Notes: a model not told the origin generated them from the letters alone. A stretch of DNA of 64,000 nt from Bin90 sp965214635 (GCA_965214635.1 OZ243964.1:868001-932000); one strand, 5' to 3'; shown: positions 8,661 to 18,066, counted from the first letter of the stretch. Program-made: numbers and translations.

Positions 8661-9278
8661 CTACACTTGCGGCGGCGCATCGGCTTTCGCCACGCCTATC
8701 ATGCTGTCTCTGCTGACGAGCGCCGCCAGTTCGGTTTCGTCCATGCTGCCTGCACCCGCAGGACGCTCAGGCAGCACCATATAGCGGATGTCCGAGTTGC
8801 TGTCCCAGACGCGCACCTCCACCGAATCGTCCAGTTCCAAGCCGAACTCTTTCAGCACGGCGCGAGGCTCTATCACCGCCCTTGCCCTGTACGCATCGGA
8901 CTTGTACCAGCGCGGCGGCAATCCAAGCACGGGCCATGGGTAGCACGAACACAGCGTGCAGACCACCATGTTATGAACCCGCGGCGTGTTCTCGAGCACC
9001 ACCATCTCCGCGCCCTGCGAGCCTGTGAAACCCAGCTCGGCGATAGCAGATGTGCCGTCGGCAAGCAGCCGCCCCTTGTACTCGGGGTCGACCCATGCTC
9101 GGGCGACCACTTTCGCCCCGTTCATAGGCCCTATGTCTTGCTCATACGCCTGCACTTTGGCGTCTATCGCGTCGCTGGATATAAGCCCCTTTTGGATGAG
9201 CAGTGCCTCAATTGCCTTCGTTCGGATGGCAGGATACGGCTGCTGCGAACCGTGCCCGTGATGATGCTGTGCAGTCAT
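8661..9278 (-). CDS. Cobalt-type nitrile hydratase subunit alpha
   Basis: 205 residues. It converts nitriles to amides together with beta. The metal claw CTLCSC is at residues 107-112 (VVCTLCSCYPWPVLGLPP). Thr after the first Cys is the cobalt-type signature (iron enzymes have Ser), and the cysteines are the ones normally oxidised. RWYKSDAYRARAVIEPRAVL and VRVWDSNSDIRYMVLPERPAG follow as in the family. The N-terminus is His-rich (HHHGHG). Order beta-alpha-activator matches cobalt enzymes. A thiocyanate hydrolase gamma subunit is a relative, but the single beta gene argues for nitrile hydratase. Confidence 0.92.
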   Translation of the reverse strand: MTAQHHHGHGSQQPYPAIRTKAIEALLIQKGLISSDAIDAKVQAYEQDIGPMNGAKVVARAWVDPEYKGRLLADGTSAIAELGFTGSQGAEMVVLENTPRVHNMVVCTLCSCYPWPVLGLPPRWYKSDAYRARAVIEPRAVLKEFGLELDDSVEVRVWDSNSDIRYMVLPERPAGAGSMDETELAALVSRDSMIGVAKADAPPQV

Positions 9279-9371
9279 GGTTTAGTCCTTTGGAATCGGC
9301 TGGTAAACCCCTCGGATACTATCGCGGGTGGGCGATTCCCTGCGCTTGCAGTCTGCTGCGAACATGCGGCG

Positions 9372-10049
9372 CTAAATCGGTTCTAGATAGTTCTCCCACA
9401 TATCTATGTACAGGCTTTGGTTCGGCTCTGCGGCATCGCCCCAAAGTTCGGCGGCTTCAAACCGCACGCTGTACACGGGTTGGGCATGGGCGTCGGGCTG
9501 AGGCGGATGGTCTTGAAACACCTGTGGCTTGTAGATGTCGGCTATGACGCCCGTCTTGCCGCGTGTGTACCTCGGCAGGCGCGTGTGCCCACGCGGGTTA
9601 ATGTTGCGCGCCCGAACGCGATCGCCCACTGCGAAACGCGGCTGCGCTTCGGGCAGGTGCGCTTGCGGCTGTGGGGTGTATATCGCCCGCCGCGCGCGTT
9701 CGGCAAGATCGGGATCTTCGCGGCGTGGCACAGCGGTGGACGGGTTATCCTCATAGAAACGGGTCGCCGCCGCCAGTTCGGTCTCGGTGAGCAGCCCGCT
9801 ATGCACAAGAGCAGCCTCCAGCGCCAGCATCCACTTTTCATAGTAGCCAGCCGACAGATAGCGCGCGGGTGGGATGTTCTCTATGTAATGGCGCGAGCCG
9901 TACGGCGCATACACATCGTGTTCCTGTCGGATGGTGGTAACGATGCCATACACACGCCCCTCCCACGCATCGTGGAACACCGGCTCGTTCGGCTCGCGCT
10001 CGATAGCGCCAAAGCCGTGCATCCCGCCCATATCGTGCACGCCGTTCAT
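9372..10049 (-). CDS. Nitrile hydratase subunit beta
   Basis: 225 residues, normal length. It begins MNGVHDMGGMHGFGAIERE, the classical beta start, followed by EPVFHDAWEGRVYGIV. The C-terminal SH3-like barrel has FAVGDRVRARNINPRGHTRLPRY and the YSVRFEAAELWG end. It is the first gene of the nitrile hydratase-cobJ-cobB group on the minus strand; the gap to alpha is 93 bp. The start was chosen because MNGVHD is the conserved N-terminus; GGGAGTG-like purines precede it. Identification is secure. Confidence 0.94.
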   Translation of the reverse strand: MNGVHDMGGMHGFGAIEREPNEPVFHDAWEGRVYGIVTTIRQEHDVYAPYGSRHYIENIPPARYLSAGYYEKWMLALEAALVHSGLLTETELAAATRFYEDNPSTAVPRREDPDLAERARRAIYTPQPQAHLPEAQPRFAVGDRVRARNINPRGHTRLPRYTRGKTGVIADIYKPQVFQDHPPQPDAHAQPVYSVRFEAAELWGDAAEPNQSLYIDMWENYLEPI

Positions 10050-10152
10050 ATAGACACTCCCCCTTGATATAGCAAGCAGTATATTGGCTTGGCGTCAAAT
10101 CGTCAAAGCGAATGCAGGCGCTATGACGGGCGCTATGATATTGAGAGAGCGC

Positions 10153-12189
10153 TTATATGGGAAGAAAACCCCAACGCAGCGGCTTGCTGACAGATTCGCC
10201 CAGAAAATCTTCTGTGAGTTCCTTACGCAACACTATCTGCCCCGTAACACTGGCAGTGTCATCCACAATCCAATCGGGAATATCGCTGAGTGTCGATCTA
10301 GACTGCATCGGTGCCACAGACAAGATGATGTTTCCACCAGATATATTCCAGCATCCCTCAGGAAGTTTGCGTTCACTGCTGTACTTGTCTCTGTGCAACA
10401 GCTGACTCAGGCGCAAACGGGGGCGATCGAACGCCCGCTTTTGGTACTCTTCTAGCGACATCTCCGCACACCATTGCGGGAGTTCCCTGCCCTGCGGCAG
10501 ATTCTCTCGAAATATATCGCACAGCACACCAGACGAAATTTCCAGCACATCCACATCATCCCTCTCCGCCAGTAAGATATGTTCCAGTTCTGACGAGGCT
10601 CGCCTGAGATACTCCCGGTATAGAGATGTGGTCATCGCATCGCGGATGCGTGCCACCGAACGCTGCAGGCGACGGCGGGCGGCGATGTCGTCGCCGGGCA
10701 GCGATGTGCGGGTGTATATCATCAGACTGCGCTTGACAATTTCGCCAGCAAAACTACGCGCCTCTGCATTCATAGAGAGCGCAAAGCAGGGATATTCGTC
10801 GTATGGAATGGTTTCGTCTTTGATGATTTCGGGCGCATGACGATTGAATCGGTCTCTGACCACATCGTCGAACACGATGGGAAACCGCTTGTATGCGGCT
10901 TGGAGTCCACGAAGCTTGCTCGCAGTGAAATCGCTGGTGGCAACAATATGAGGATATGTGAACATCGACGCCATCAGCGTCTCCACGAGGCTAGTCTTGC
11001 CGCAGTTGCTTGAGCCGTAGAGCACTGCGAACATTGGCTGTTCGAAGCTGAAGGCGTTCCTGCGAAGAGCGCTGTTACGGAGGTCGCACATAAGCGCCGC
11101 AAAGTAAAACCAGCACATGAATGTGAAGTAGTCTTTTTGCAGGCGTGGGACATCGCCCTTGAAGCCGCGTTCGTAGTTGCCGAAAAACTCCAGCCAGCTA
11201 GCGACATCGCGCTGCACTTCGTCGGAGTCGACATCAAGGCTCATCGGGTTGCCGGATAGCGTAAAAGTGTCGTTTTGGCGCGTCAGATATGTCTGCGGGG
11301 TTTCGTCGGCTTGCCGTGATAGAGTAATCCGCGTTATTTGCTTAACAATGTCGGAGGTGATTTTGATGTTACCCTGCCTGTTTGGGCACAATCCGGCGAG
11401 ACCCTTATTGAGCACAGGCTTTATCCGCTCAACACTCTTGAGTACAGTGCGTTGTGAATATCCGGCCTCATCTGCACTTTCCGCGGGTATGTAAAGCGTT
11501 ACCGAGTTCTTGCTGTCTTTCGCATCGCGCAGAGCAGGGATGTCATCTATCGGCATCTGTTCCACGGGAAGCGGCTGCTTTCGCAGCGGCAGGCGGTTGG
11601 ACGCAACATTTCTGACTGACTCATACTGGCTTGTGTAGTGTTCCCAAGCGCTGTTGTCATCGTCGAAAACCACGAGTGTTTCAGCCTGCCTGCCCGAGAA
11701 CGCGATCTCAGACAGGTTCGCCGAACCGACTATGACGCGCCGTAGTGGCACACCCTCATCGCGCTCAAGCAGATATATCTTGGCGTGTGCAATGGCATCC
11801 TTAACCACAAAGAAACGGATCTTGTTCTCAGCCACACGGTCGTAGATGAGATCCAAGCGTTTCTGTGACACGCCCTTCAAACCCACAAATCCCTCATTGA
11901 GCTTGCCGTCCACGACCGCCTGAAAGCTCAGCACCTCCGCCGCCTCACGCGAGAGCACGCCGTTGTGCCCGAACACACACTCGAAGTCTTCATACTCGAA
12001 ATCCCGCATCAGCCCAACTATCATAGGGATGCTGGATGTGTATGTGAGCGCGCGCATAGACGCAAAGCCCTCAAACAGGCTACGATCAAACGGTGCGACG
12101 GAGTTGACCTTGGCGTGAACCACATCCAGCACTCCGCTGCGAGTGCGGGAATCTGGATCATCGAACTGAAACCCTTGCTGACCAGCCAT
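10153..12189 (-). CDS. Phospholipase D-like / P-loop ATPase fusion protein, putative defence protein
   Basis: 678 residues with no close family I can name. Residues about 25-200 look like one phospholipase D half-domain: HAKIYLL (135-141) with GSANLSEIAFSGRQ (155-168), an HxK...GSxN active-site half as in PLD nucleases. Residues about 350-500 are an ATPase: Walker A YGSSNCGKTSL (391-401), Walker B PIVFDD (437-442) and a downstream LSMNAEA segment, resembling SF3-helicase/AAA-like modules. The C-terminal 170 residues are unassigned. It stands alone between the nitrile hydratase genes and the sulfatase. PLD nucleases coupled to ATPases are frequent in anti-phage loci, so defence is an inference only. 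Confidence 0.6.
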   Translation of the reverse strand: MAGQQGFQFDDPDSRTRSGVLDVVHAKVNSVAPFDRSLFEGFASMRALTYTSSIPMIVGLMRDFEYEDFECVFGHNGVLSREAAEVLSFQAVVDGKLNEGFVGLKGVSQKRLDLIYDRVAENKIRFFVVKDAIAHAKIYLLERDEGVPLRRVIVGSANLSEIAFSGRQAETLVVFDDDNSAWEHYTSQYESVRNVASNRLPLRKQPLPVEQMPIDDIPALRDAKDSKNSVTLYIPAESADEAGYSQRTVLKSVERIKPVLNKGLAGLCPNRQGNIKITSDIVKQITRITLSRQADETPQTYLTRQNDTFTLSGNPMSLDVDSDEVQRDVASWLEFFGNYERGFKGDVPRLQKDYFTFMCWFYFAALMCDLRNSALRRNAFSFEQPMFAVLYGSSNCGKTSLVETLMASMFTYPHIVATSDFTASKLRGLQAAYKRFPIVFDDVVRDRFNRHAPEIIKDETIPYDEYPCFALSMNAEARSFAGEIVKRSLMIYTRTSLPGDDIAARRRLQRSVARIRDAMTTSLYREYLRRASSELEHILLAERDDVDVLEISSGVLCDIFRENLPQGRELPQWCAEMSLEEYQKRAFDRPRLRLSQLLHRDKYSSERKLPEGCWNISGGNIILSVAPMQSRSTLSDIPDWIVDDTASVTGQIVLRKELTEDFLGESVSKPLRWGFLPI

Positions 12190-13241
12190 TTCTCACCGCC
12201 CGGCTAGCTGAAAACCGCGCTCCGCCGTCCATGCTTATGTTACACAGCAGGTTATTGCATTGCGCATCCCGATGCAACAAGATGCAACAATGCCCAATAT
12301 TGCGTACAATGACACAGGCGGCTGCACGAACCGATGCGGATACTACGGGCGGGCAGGCATAAGCACAGCGACCGCCAATCTTTGCACACTCTCTCACTTC
12401 ACACTCTTAACACTCTCACATTTTAAGGAGCACTTCTATGGCGAGCAGAAACCCCGCGCAGCCGAACATCTTGTTTATACTGAGCGACGACCAAGGGGCG
12501 TGGGCGATGAGCTGCGCCGGCAGCGAGGAACTGCCAACGCCAAATCTCGACCGCATCGCGCAGACCGGCATACGCTTCGACAACTTCTTCTGCGCCTCGC
12601 CGGTGTGCTCACCCGCAAGGGCGTCTATCCTCACCGGACGCATCCCGTCGCAGCACGGCGTCCAAGACTTCCTGCAAAAAGGAAACTCCACCTTCCTGCC
12701 AAACGACGGCGAGAATACGGACTACATCGCTGGACAGCCGACCTATGTGGAACTTCTGGCGGATGCGGGCTATGAGTGCGGGCTGAGCGGAAAGTGGCAC
12801 CTGGGCTATGCGTCAATGCAGCGCGCGGGATTTTCATTCTGGAATGTGCATGCGGCGGGCGGCGGCGACTACTATCGCGCACCGATGATTGTAAACGGCG
12901 AGTTCTATCAGCCGGACGAGTATGTTACGGATGTCATTACCGACAACGCACTGGAGTTTCTGAACGGGCGGCTCGGTTCGAACGCCCCGTTCTCGCTGAA
13001 TGTGCACTACACCGCGCCCCATGCGCCTTGGGGACGGGAGCATCATCCGGACGCTGCCTATGACGACTTCCACGACAATTGTGCCTTCGACAGCCTGCCG
13101 CAAGAGCCTGTGCATCGACTGCAGTTGAACAAGGTGCCTCAGGCTGCAACGGTGGGGAGCACGCCAGAACTACGCCACGCTGCGCTGAGCGGCTACTTCG
13201 CCGCCGTAACAGAGATGGACCGCAACATCGGGCGCCTGCTA

Positions 13242-14307
13242 GATAGCGTTTCCATTCAGGTGGTCGAGTTGTAGAATGAGGCATAAGCCATCATCAGAGG
13301 GGGTAACCGAATGGGTATGCTATACCGACTGGAAGAGCAAGCAGAAAAGACCGTTACACAGGAAATACAAGACACACTTCAAGATGCGCTGATGCTCTAC
13401 AAGCCGATGTGCAAAGCCTGCGACCTAGCGATGGCACGCCATCACAGCTATCGTCGCACACTCATCACCAAGTATGGCGCAGTGAACTTGGCAATGCCCG
13501 TGTTCAGATGCGGGAAGTGCGGAGATATGCAGAGCGGTATGGAGCTAGTGGGCGATGTGGAGCGCCGCAAGTCGTACTCAAAAAAACGCGCGAAGAGGCG
13601 GTGAGACTGGCGGCGATGGGGTTGAGTTACGCCAAGGTTGGAGAGATGTATGGGTTCGCCAAGAGCACCCTATGCAAGTGGATCAAGCAGGAGAAGCTGG
13701 AGCGACCTGAGCTTGCTGGTGATGTGGCGGAGATGGACGGAGTGTGGGTGGGTGTTCGTGGCGGGAAGCAGGAGATGAAGGTGTTCCGGGACGACAAGGG
13801 CGGTGTGATGGCGTCGTTCGGGAGTTGGGAAGACACGCTGACCGAAGCCTATAAGCGAGGAGTAAGGCAGCCTGCTCATCTAGTGAGCGATGGGGACAGA
13901 GCGATAGCAGAGGCCATAGGAATGGTCTATGGCAGAGGCACAGCCCATCAGCTATGCCAGTTCCATCTGCTTCGGGAGTACAGGCGCAAGGTAGGCGAGG
14001 TAGGCTGGGACGAAGCCAAAGAGTTGCTGATGTCAGAAGACTTGTCTGAGGCAAGGAAATTGGCTTCTCGGATAGTGAAGTTGACGGGTGGTCGTGGGTT
14101 GATGTGGTGCAAGAAGGCGCTGGTTAAGGGATTGGCGCATCTGGGTACTGGTCAGTTTAGATACAAGACCACATCTCGGTTGGAGCGGTTTCAGCGAGAG
14201 ATAAGGCGTCGGGAGCGAATGGGCACAGCGTGGACGCCTCACAACCTGTTGGTACTACTGCAACGCAGGGGGCTTCTGTCTTCGACCACCTGAATGGAAA
14301 CGCTACC
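13242..14307 (+). mobile_element. 1066-bp Mutator-type (IS256-like) insertion sequence, copy 1
   Basis: The ends are inverted: the left end GATAGCGTTTCCATTCAGG and the right end reads CCTGAATGGAAACGCTACC; the repeat extends to GTGGTCGA. A 9-bp target duplication CGCCTGCTA flanks it (13233-13241 and 14308-14316). One transposase gene made of two overlapping frames fills it. A second copy of the same length lies at 55098-56163. Target length and transposase type fit the IS256/ISLre2/ISKra4 Mutator-like group; the exact family needs a search. Confidence 0.93.
13311..14293 (+). CDS. Mutator-type transposase, expressed by programmed -1 frameshift
   Basis: Frame 1 (13311-13604, 97 residues) has a zinc knuckle pair (CKAC, CGKCGD) and ends SYSKKRAKRR. 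Frame 2 continues from VVLKKTREEAVRLAAMGLSYAKVGEMYGF (helix-turn-helix) into the catalytic domain: EMDGVWVGV, VSDGDRAIAEAI, HQLCQFHLLREYRR and the final LERFQREIRRRERMG, supplying plausible DDE residues. The frames meet at a run of seven A (13580-13586, A AAA AAA), a classical slippery site, giving a fused protein of about 327 residues. The second copy has the same arrangement, which argues for programmed frameshifting and not decay. Confidence 0.85.
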
Positions 14308-15011
14308 CGCCTGCTAGACTGGCTCGAAGCGAACGGATTGCGCCAGAACACACTAGTGATGTTCATGGCAGACAACGGGATGAACATGGGGCATCACGGC
14401 ATTTGGGGAAAGGGAAACGGCACATATCCGCCCAATATGTACGACACATCGGTGAAGATACCGTCGCTGGCGTCTATGCCATCGCGCCTGCCGCAAGACC
14501 TCGTCTGCGACCACCTGCTCAGCCAGTACGATGTAATGCCCACGCTGCTGGGATATGTGGGCGTTGCGAACCCATATGCGGACGGGCTGCCGGGGAGAGA
14601 CTTCTCGCCAGTGCTGCGAGGCGAGCCGCTGGGCGACGACACGCCCGTGTTCGTGTTCGACGAGTATGGGCCCACGCGGATGATCCGCACACGCAACTGG
14701 AAGTATGTGCACCGCTACCCGGATGGCCCGAATGAGCTTTACAACCTCGCCGCAGACCCGATGGAAACACACAACCTTGCGGGAGACGCAGCGTATGCGG
14801 ACAGGATGAGCGCACTGCGGTCAGAGCTGCAGCGTTGGTTTGACCACTATGCGGATGAGGTGATGGACGGCTCTAAACAGAATGTAACGGGCAGGGGGCA
14901 GCAGGGCTTAATAGCGTCAGATGCGCACCCGAAGCCGTTCGCAGACGATGTGGTGTATTTCCACGAGCGTTAGCCATAGCGTTAGCCATTAGGAGAGCGC
15001 GTCTACCCCAA

Positions 15012-15051
15012 CCTTCCCTGCGTCCCAATAATAATAAGGACGCAGGGAAGG
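15012..15051. terminator. Hairpin between convergent sulfatase and thioredoxin reductase genes
   Basis: A perfect 14-bp stem CCTTCCCTGCGTCC / GGACGCAGGGAAGG encloses a 12-base AT-rich loop. It lies between two convergent genes, 9 bp past the 3' end of the reductase. No long T tract follows on either strand, so it may act as a bidirectional terminator or as 3'-end protection. Confidence 0.6.
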
Positions 15052-15060
15052 AACTGACCG

Positions 15061-16260
15061 CTACATCTCGCCCACCTTCTCGAGATACTGTCGGATCATC
15101 AGCGCAGCGGCAGCGCCCTCGCCCACTGCGCTCGCAATCTGCTTCGTGCTGCCGGCGCGCGCATCCCCAGCGGCGAACACGCCTGCCATGCTCGTCTGCA
15201 TATTGTCATAGGTGCGGATGAACCCCCACTCGTCGCGCTCTATCGCATCGCCGAGAAAGCCCGTATTGGGGTCAAGCCCGATGAACACAAACACAGCGCC
15301 CGGGTGCATCGCCTCTGTCGTGCCGCTTGCGCTATCCTGCACCAACACGCTCTCCAGCCTGCCATCGCCCCGAAACTCCCGCACACTCGTGTTATAGCGA
15401 ATCCTCATGCTCGGATGCGAATTCACCTTGTCTCGCAGCGCCTGACTTGCGCGCAGCCTGTCCCCGCGCACCAGCAGCGTAACCGTGCTAGCGAAGCGCG
15501 TTAGGAACAGCCCTTCCTCCAACGCGCTGTTCCCGCCACCAATGACCAGCACATCCTCGCCCTTGTAAAAAGGCCCGTCGCATGTGGCGCAGAAGTGGAC
15601 GCCAGCGCCGATAAAGTCCTCCTCGCCCAGCACACCCAGCCGCCGATAGGTGGTGCCGGGCGCAAGCAGCAGCGCCGTCGCCCCGTACTCGTCCCCGCTT
15701 TCGGTTGTAACCGTGCGGAAGTCGCCGTCGCTGCCGATGGCTGCCACCGTCTGCGCCGGCAGCATCTCAGCGCCGAAGCGCTCTGCGTGAGACCGCATAT
15801 CGTCCGCAAGGCGCGCGCCTTCCACGCCCTCAGGGAAGCCGAGATAATTGTCTATGCGCTCGGTTACGCCCGCCTGCCCACCGATGGCGCTGCTTTCCAC
15901 TACTAGCGCATCTACACCCTCGCGCGCAGCGTACAGCGCCGCCGACAGCCCTGCCGGCCCGCCGCCCACCACGATGAGATCGTAAAACGCGCGCTCCGCC
16001 TTTGGGCGAATCCCCAGCTTGGCAGCAAGCTCGGCGTTCGACGGCTCCACCAGCAGCGACCCATCCTCGAAGATGATAGTCGGGATTATCTGCTTGCCGT
16101 CATTCACTTGCTGCACATAGTCGCGCGCCGCCTCGTTCAAGTCGATGTCAATCCATTCGTACGCGATGCGCTGCTCGCCCAAGAACTGCTTCGCCCGCCT
16201 GCAGTCCGGGCACCAAGGCGCCCCGTACACCGTGATGTTCCCCGTGTTTTCCATCCCCAT
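15061..16260 (-). CDS. Glutaredoxin-thioredoxin reductase fusion
   Basis: 399 residues in two modules. Residues 1-80 are a glutaredoxin-like domain with the redox pair in APWCPDCRRAK (Cys17, Cys20) and IIPTIIFEDGS (cis-Pro). Residues about 90-395 are a low-molecular-weight thioredoxin reductase: FAD site VVGGGPAGLSAALYAAREG, redox pair HFCATCDGPF (near 222-225), NADPH site VIGGGNSALEEGLFLT and the C-terminal FAAGDARAGSTKQIASAVGEGA. The fusion implies electrons pass from NADPH via the reductase to its own glutaredoxin domain. No separate thioredoxin gene is nearby. Convergent with the sulfatase remnant. Confidence 0.93.
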   Translation of the reverse strand: MGMENTGNITVYGAPWCPDCRRAKQFLGEQRIAYEWIDIDLNEAARDYVQQVNDGKQIIPTIIFEDGSLLVEPSNAELAAKLGIRPKAERAFYDLIVVGGGPAGLSAALYAAREGVDALVVESSAIGGQAGVTERIDNYLGFPEGVEGARLADDMRSHAERFGAEMLPAQTVAAIGSDGDFRTVTTESGDEYGATALLLAPGTTYRRLGVLGEEDFIGAGVHFCATCDGPFYKGEDVLVIGGGNSALEEGLFLTRFASTVTLLVRGDRLRASQALRDKVNSHPSMRIRYNTSVREFRGDGRLESVLVQDSASGTTEAMHPGAVFVFIGLDPNTGFLGDAIERDEWGFIRTYDNMQTSMAGVFAAGDARAGSTKQIASAVGEGAAAALMIRQYLEKVGEM

Positions 16261-16591
16261 CGTCTCACTCCAAGTCAGCTATCAGCCATCAGTTTCTAGT
16301 CGCCAATCAAGAACCGTCAGCCACCCGTTAGCTGCCGAACAAATTCTTGAATCAGCCCGTTTCCTTCGTGCAATTTTACACTGCATAAAGCCTAAAAACG
16401 CATTGACCCTACATCGCCCCGTCTCTGATAATTTCGACACAATTCGTCAAAGTATAAAACTGCTGACAAAAATTGGCTTCTGAGACCGTTCGCATTGCGG
16501 ATAAAGGCTTTTCACGGCAGCAATGACTTCACCCGTTACCACATTCCCCAACATCACAACAAAACTTCAGCCAGCATTTTAGGGAGCACCC
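16261..16591. other. Intergenic region, divergent promoters expected
   Basis: 331 bp between the divergently transcribed reductase and lipoprotein genes. No gene is seen. The left part has short tandem-like words (CAGCTATCAGCCATCAG, CCGTCAGCCACCCGTTAGC). AT-rich stretches near 16370-16480 could hold promoters, but I cannot assign -35/-10 pairs with confidence. A TTTAGGGAGCACCC ribosome site precedes the lipoprotein. Confidence 0.5.
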
Positions 16592-18007
16592 ATGAAACTG
16601 AAAGTATTACCCATTGTGGCACTAACCCTTCTGATGGCTCTGTTCCTATCAGCCTGCGGCGACTCGGGGCAAGACCCGCTCGCACAGGCACCGGAACTGC
16701 CCGGTACCCCTGCCCCGCCGCCAACGCCCGTGCCGCCTACCGCAACACCTGTGCCCACGGCAACTCCCGTACCGCCCACATCTACACCTGTGCCGCCTAC
16801 GGCAACGCCCGTGCCGCCAACAGCAACACCCACTCCGACCGAAACACCAACACCCACCGAAACACCAACACCCACGGCGACGCCCGAACCTACGGCGACT
16901 CCCGAACCCACAGCGACGCCCACTCCCACCGAAACGCCCATACCGCCCACGGCAACACCCGTGCCGCCAACAGCAACGCCAGAACCCACGGCAACGCCAG
17001 AACCCACGGCAACACCTACTCTCACGCCCACTCCGATGCCGTGCCTCATAGACACCCCCGGATCAGACCTTACCCAATGCAACTTCCAGCGCAAAAACTT
17101 CAGCAACCAAGACCTGCGTGGATTGGACCTCTCTGGCGCAGTTCTAACGAACGCAAACCTAGAAGGTGCAAACCTAGAAGACACAAACCTCACCGCAGCA
17201 GACCTCAAAGACGCGAACCTAGCCTCCGCAAACCTCACACGCGCAAACCTCACACGCGCAGTATTCACGAACGCAAAGATGACTGACGCCAGACTAGACA
17301 GTGTTGATGCCACTGGCGCTGACTTCGCCAGAGCAGAGATGCGAAATGTCAGCATGGACGGCGCAATTGTGTCTCGCGCAAAGTTCCGCGCCGGCATCCG
17401 CGCCATCGACACCAAGATGTTCCGCAACGCAGCTCTCACCAACATCGTCTTCGATGAGGGGACTAACTTCATAAACATGGGTTTCATCAACGCAGACCTG
17501 ACTGACTCTGTGATGATAAACGCCGACTTTGAAGGTGCTGACCTCAGGGATGCCCTAGTCATTCGCACCAACTTCACCGGAGCTAACTTCGAAGATGCCA
17601 GACTGAAGGGAGTCAACCTGTCCCGTGCCACACTCGACAGGCATAACGACTTCAGAGGCGCAGACCTTCGAGACACAAACCTGTCCAACATAGACCTGAC
17701 TAACGGTAACTTCGAAGAAGCGGACTTCTCGGACGCAGATCTTTCGGGCGCAGAACTATCTAAGGGGGACTTCTCTAACGCAACCTTCGACGGCGCAGAC
17801 CTTTCGGAGACGGACTTCACGGATGCAGACTTGACCGAAGCCAGCTTCAAGAAAGCTAATGTGGACGAGACGGATTTCTCGGATGCAGACTTAGAGGATG
17901 CTAAACACCTTCGTACCGCTGAAAACATCGACGACGCTGACTGGGACGACACCATCTGCCCCAATGGAAAGAAAAGCGACGACTGCTATAGGGAACAGAA
18001 CCTCTAA
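16592..18007 (+). CDS. Pentapeptide-repeat lipoprotein with Pro/Thr stalk
   Basis: 471 residues. The N-terminus is a lipoprotein signal with lipobox LSAC (Cys22). Residues about 30-145 are a low-complexity stalk of TPVPPTATP and TPTPTETPTPT units. From about 165 to 440 the protein is built of A(D/N)LxxA pentapeptide repeats (LDLSGAVLTNANLEGANLEDTNL and similar), which fold as a right-handed quadrilateral beta helix. The C-terminus has two or three Cys (CPNGKKSDDCY). It is probably membrane-anchored and surface-exposed; its ligand is unknown. The long Ser/Val-rich frame on the opposite strand is a composition artefact. Confidence 0.88.
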   Translation: MKLKVLPIVALTLLMALFLSACGDSGQDPLAQAPELPGTPAPPPTPVPPTATPVPTATPVPPTSTPVPPTATPVPPTATPTPTETPTPTETPTPTATPEPTATPEPTATPTPTETPIPPTATPVPPTATPEPTATPEPTATPTLTPTPMPCLIDTPGSDLTQCNFQRKNFSNQDLRGLDLSGAVLTNANLEGANLEDTNLTAADLKDANLASANLTRANLTRAVFTNAKMTDARLDSVDATGADFARAEMRNVSMDGAIVSRAKFRAGIRAIDTKMFRNAALTNIVFDEGTNFINMGFINADLTDSVMINADFEGADLRDALVIRTNFTGANFEDARLKGVNLSRATLDRHNDFRGADLRDTNLSNIDLTNGNFEEADFSDADLSGAELSKGDFSNATFDGADLSETDFTDADLTEASFKKANVDETDFSDADLEDAKHLRTAENIDDADWDDTICPNGKKSDDCYREQNL

Positions 18008-18066
18008 CCTCACAAACACCTAAACGGCAGCGGCGGCGTTGCTCTGACGATGTTACCGCCGACACT

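Larger units (their letters stand above)
12438..14973 (+). pseudogene. Type I sulfatase gene interrupted by an insertion sequence
   Basis: The two halves (12438-13241 and 14317-14973) join exactly in frame to a 486-residue arylsulfatase-like protein once the IS and one copy of the 9-bp target repeat are removed. The N-terminal half has NILFILSDDQGAW and the formylglycine motif CSPARAS with ILTGR. The C-terminal half has VMFMADNGMNMGHHGIWGKG and RTRNWKYV, both usual in sulfatases. The start ATG follows TAAGGAGCAC. As it stands the 5' half would make 268 native residues plus nine from the IS (DSVSIQVVEL), lacking the late metal-site residues. Confidence 0.9.

Noticed and set aside
16690..17040. 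Repeated CCNACNGCNACNCC-type units considered as a CRISPR or minisatellite.
   Set aside because: They encode the Pro/Thr stalk in frame, with no spacers.
16579..17964. 461-codon minus-strand frame rich in Ser, Val and Gly.
   Set aside because: It is the complement of the pentapeptide and Pro/Thr repeats; the repeats alone create the open frame.
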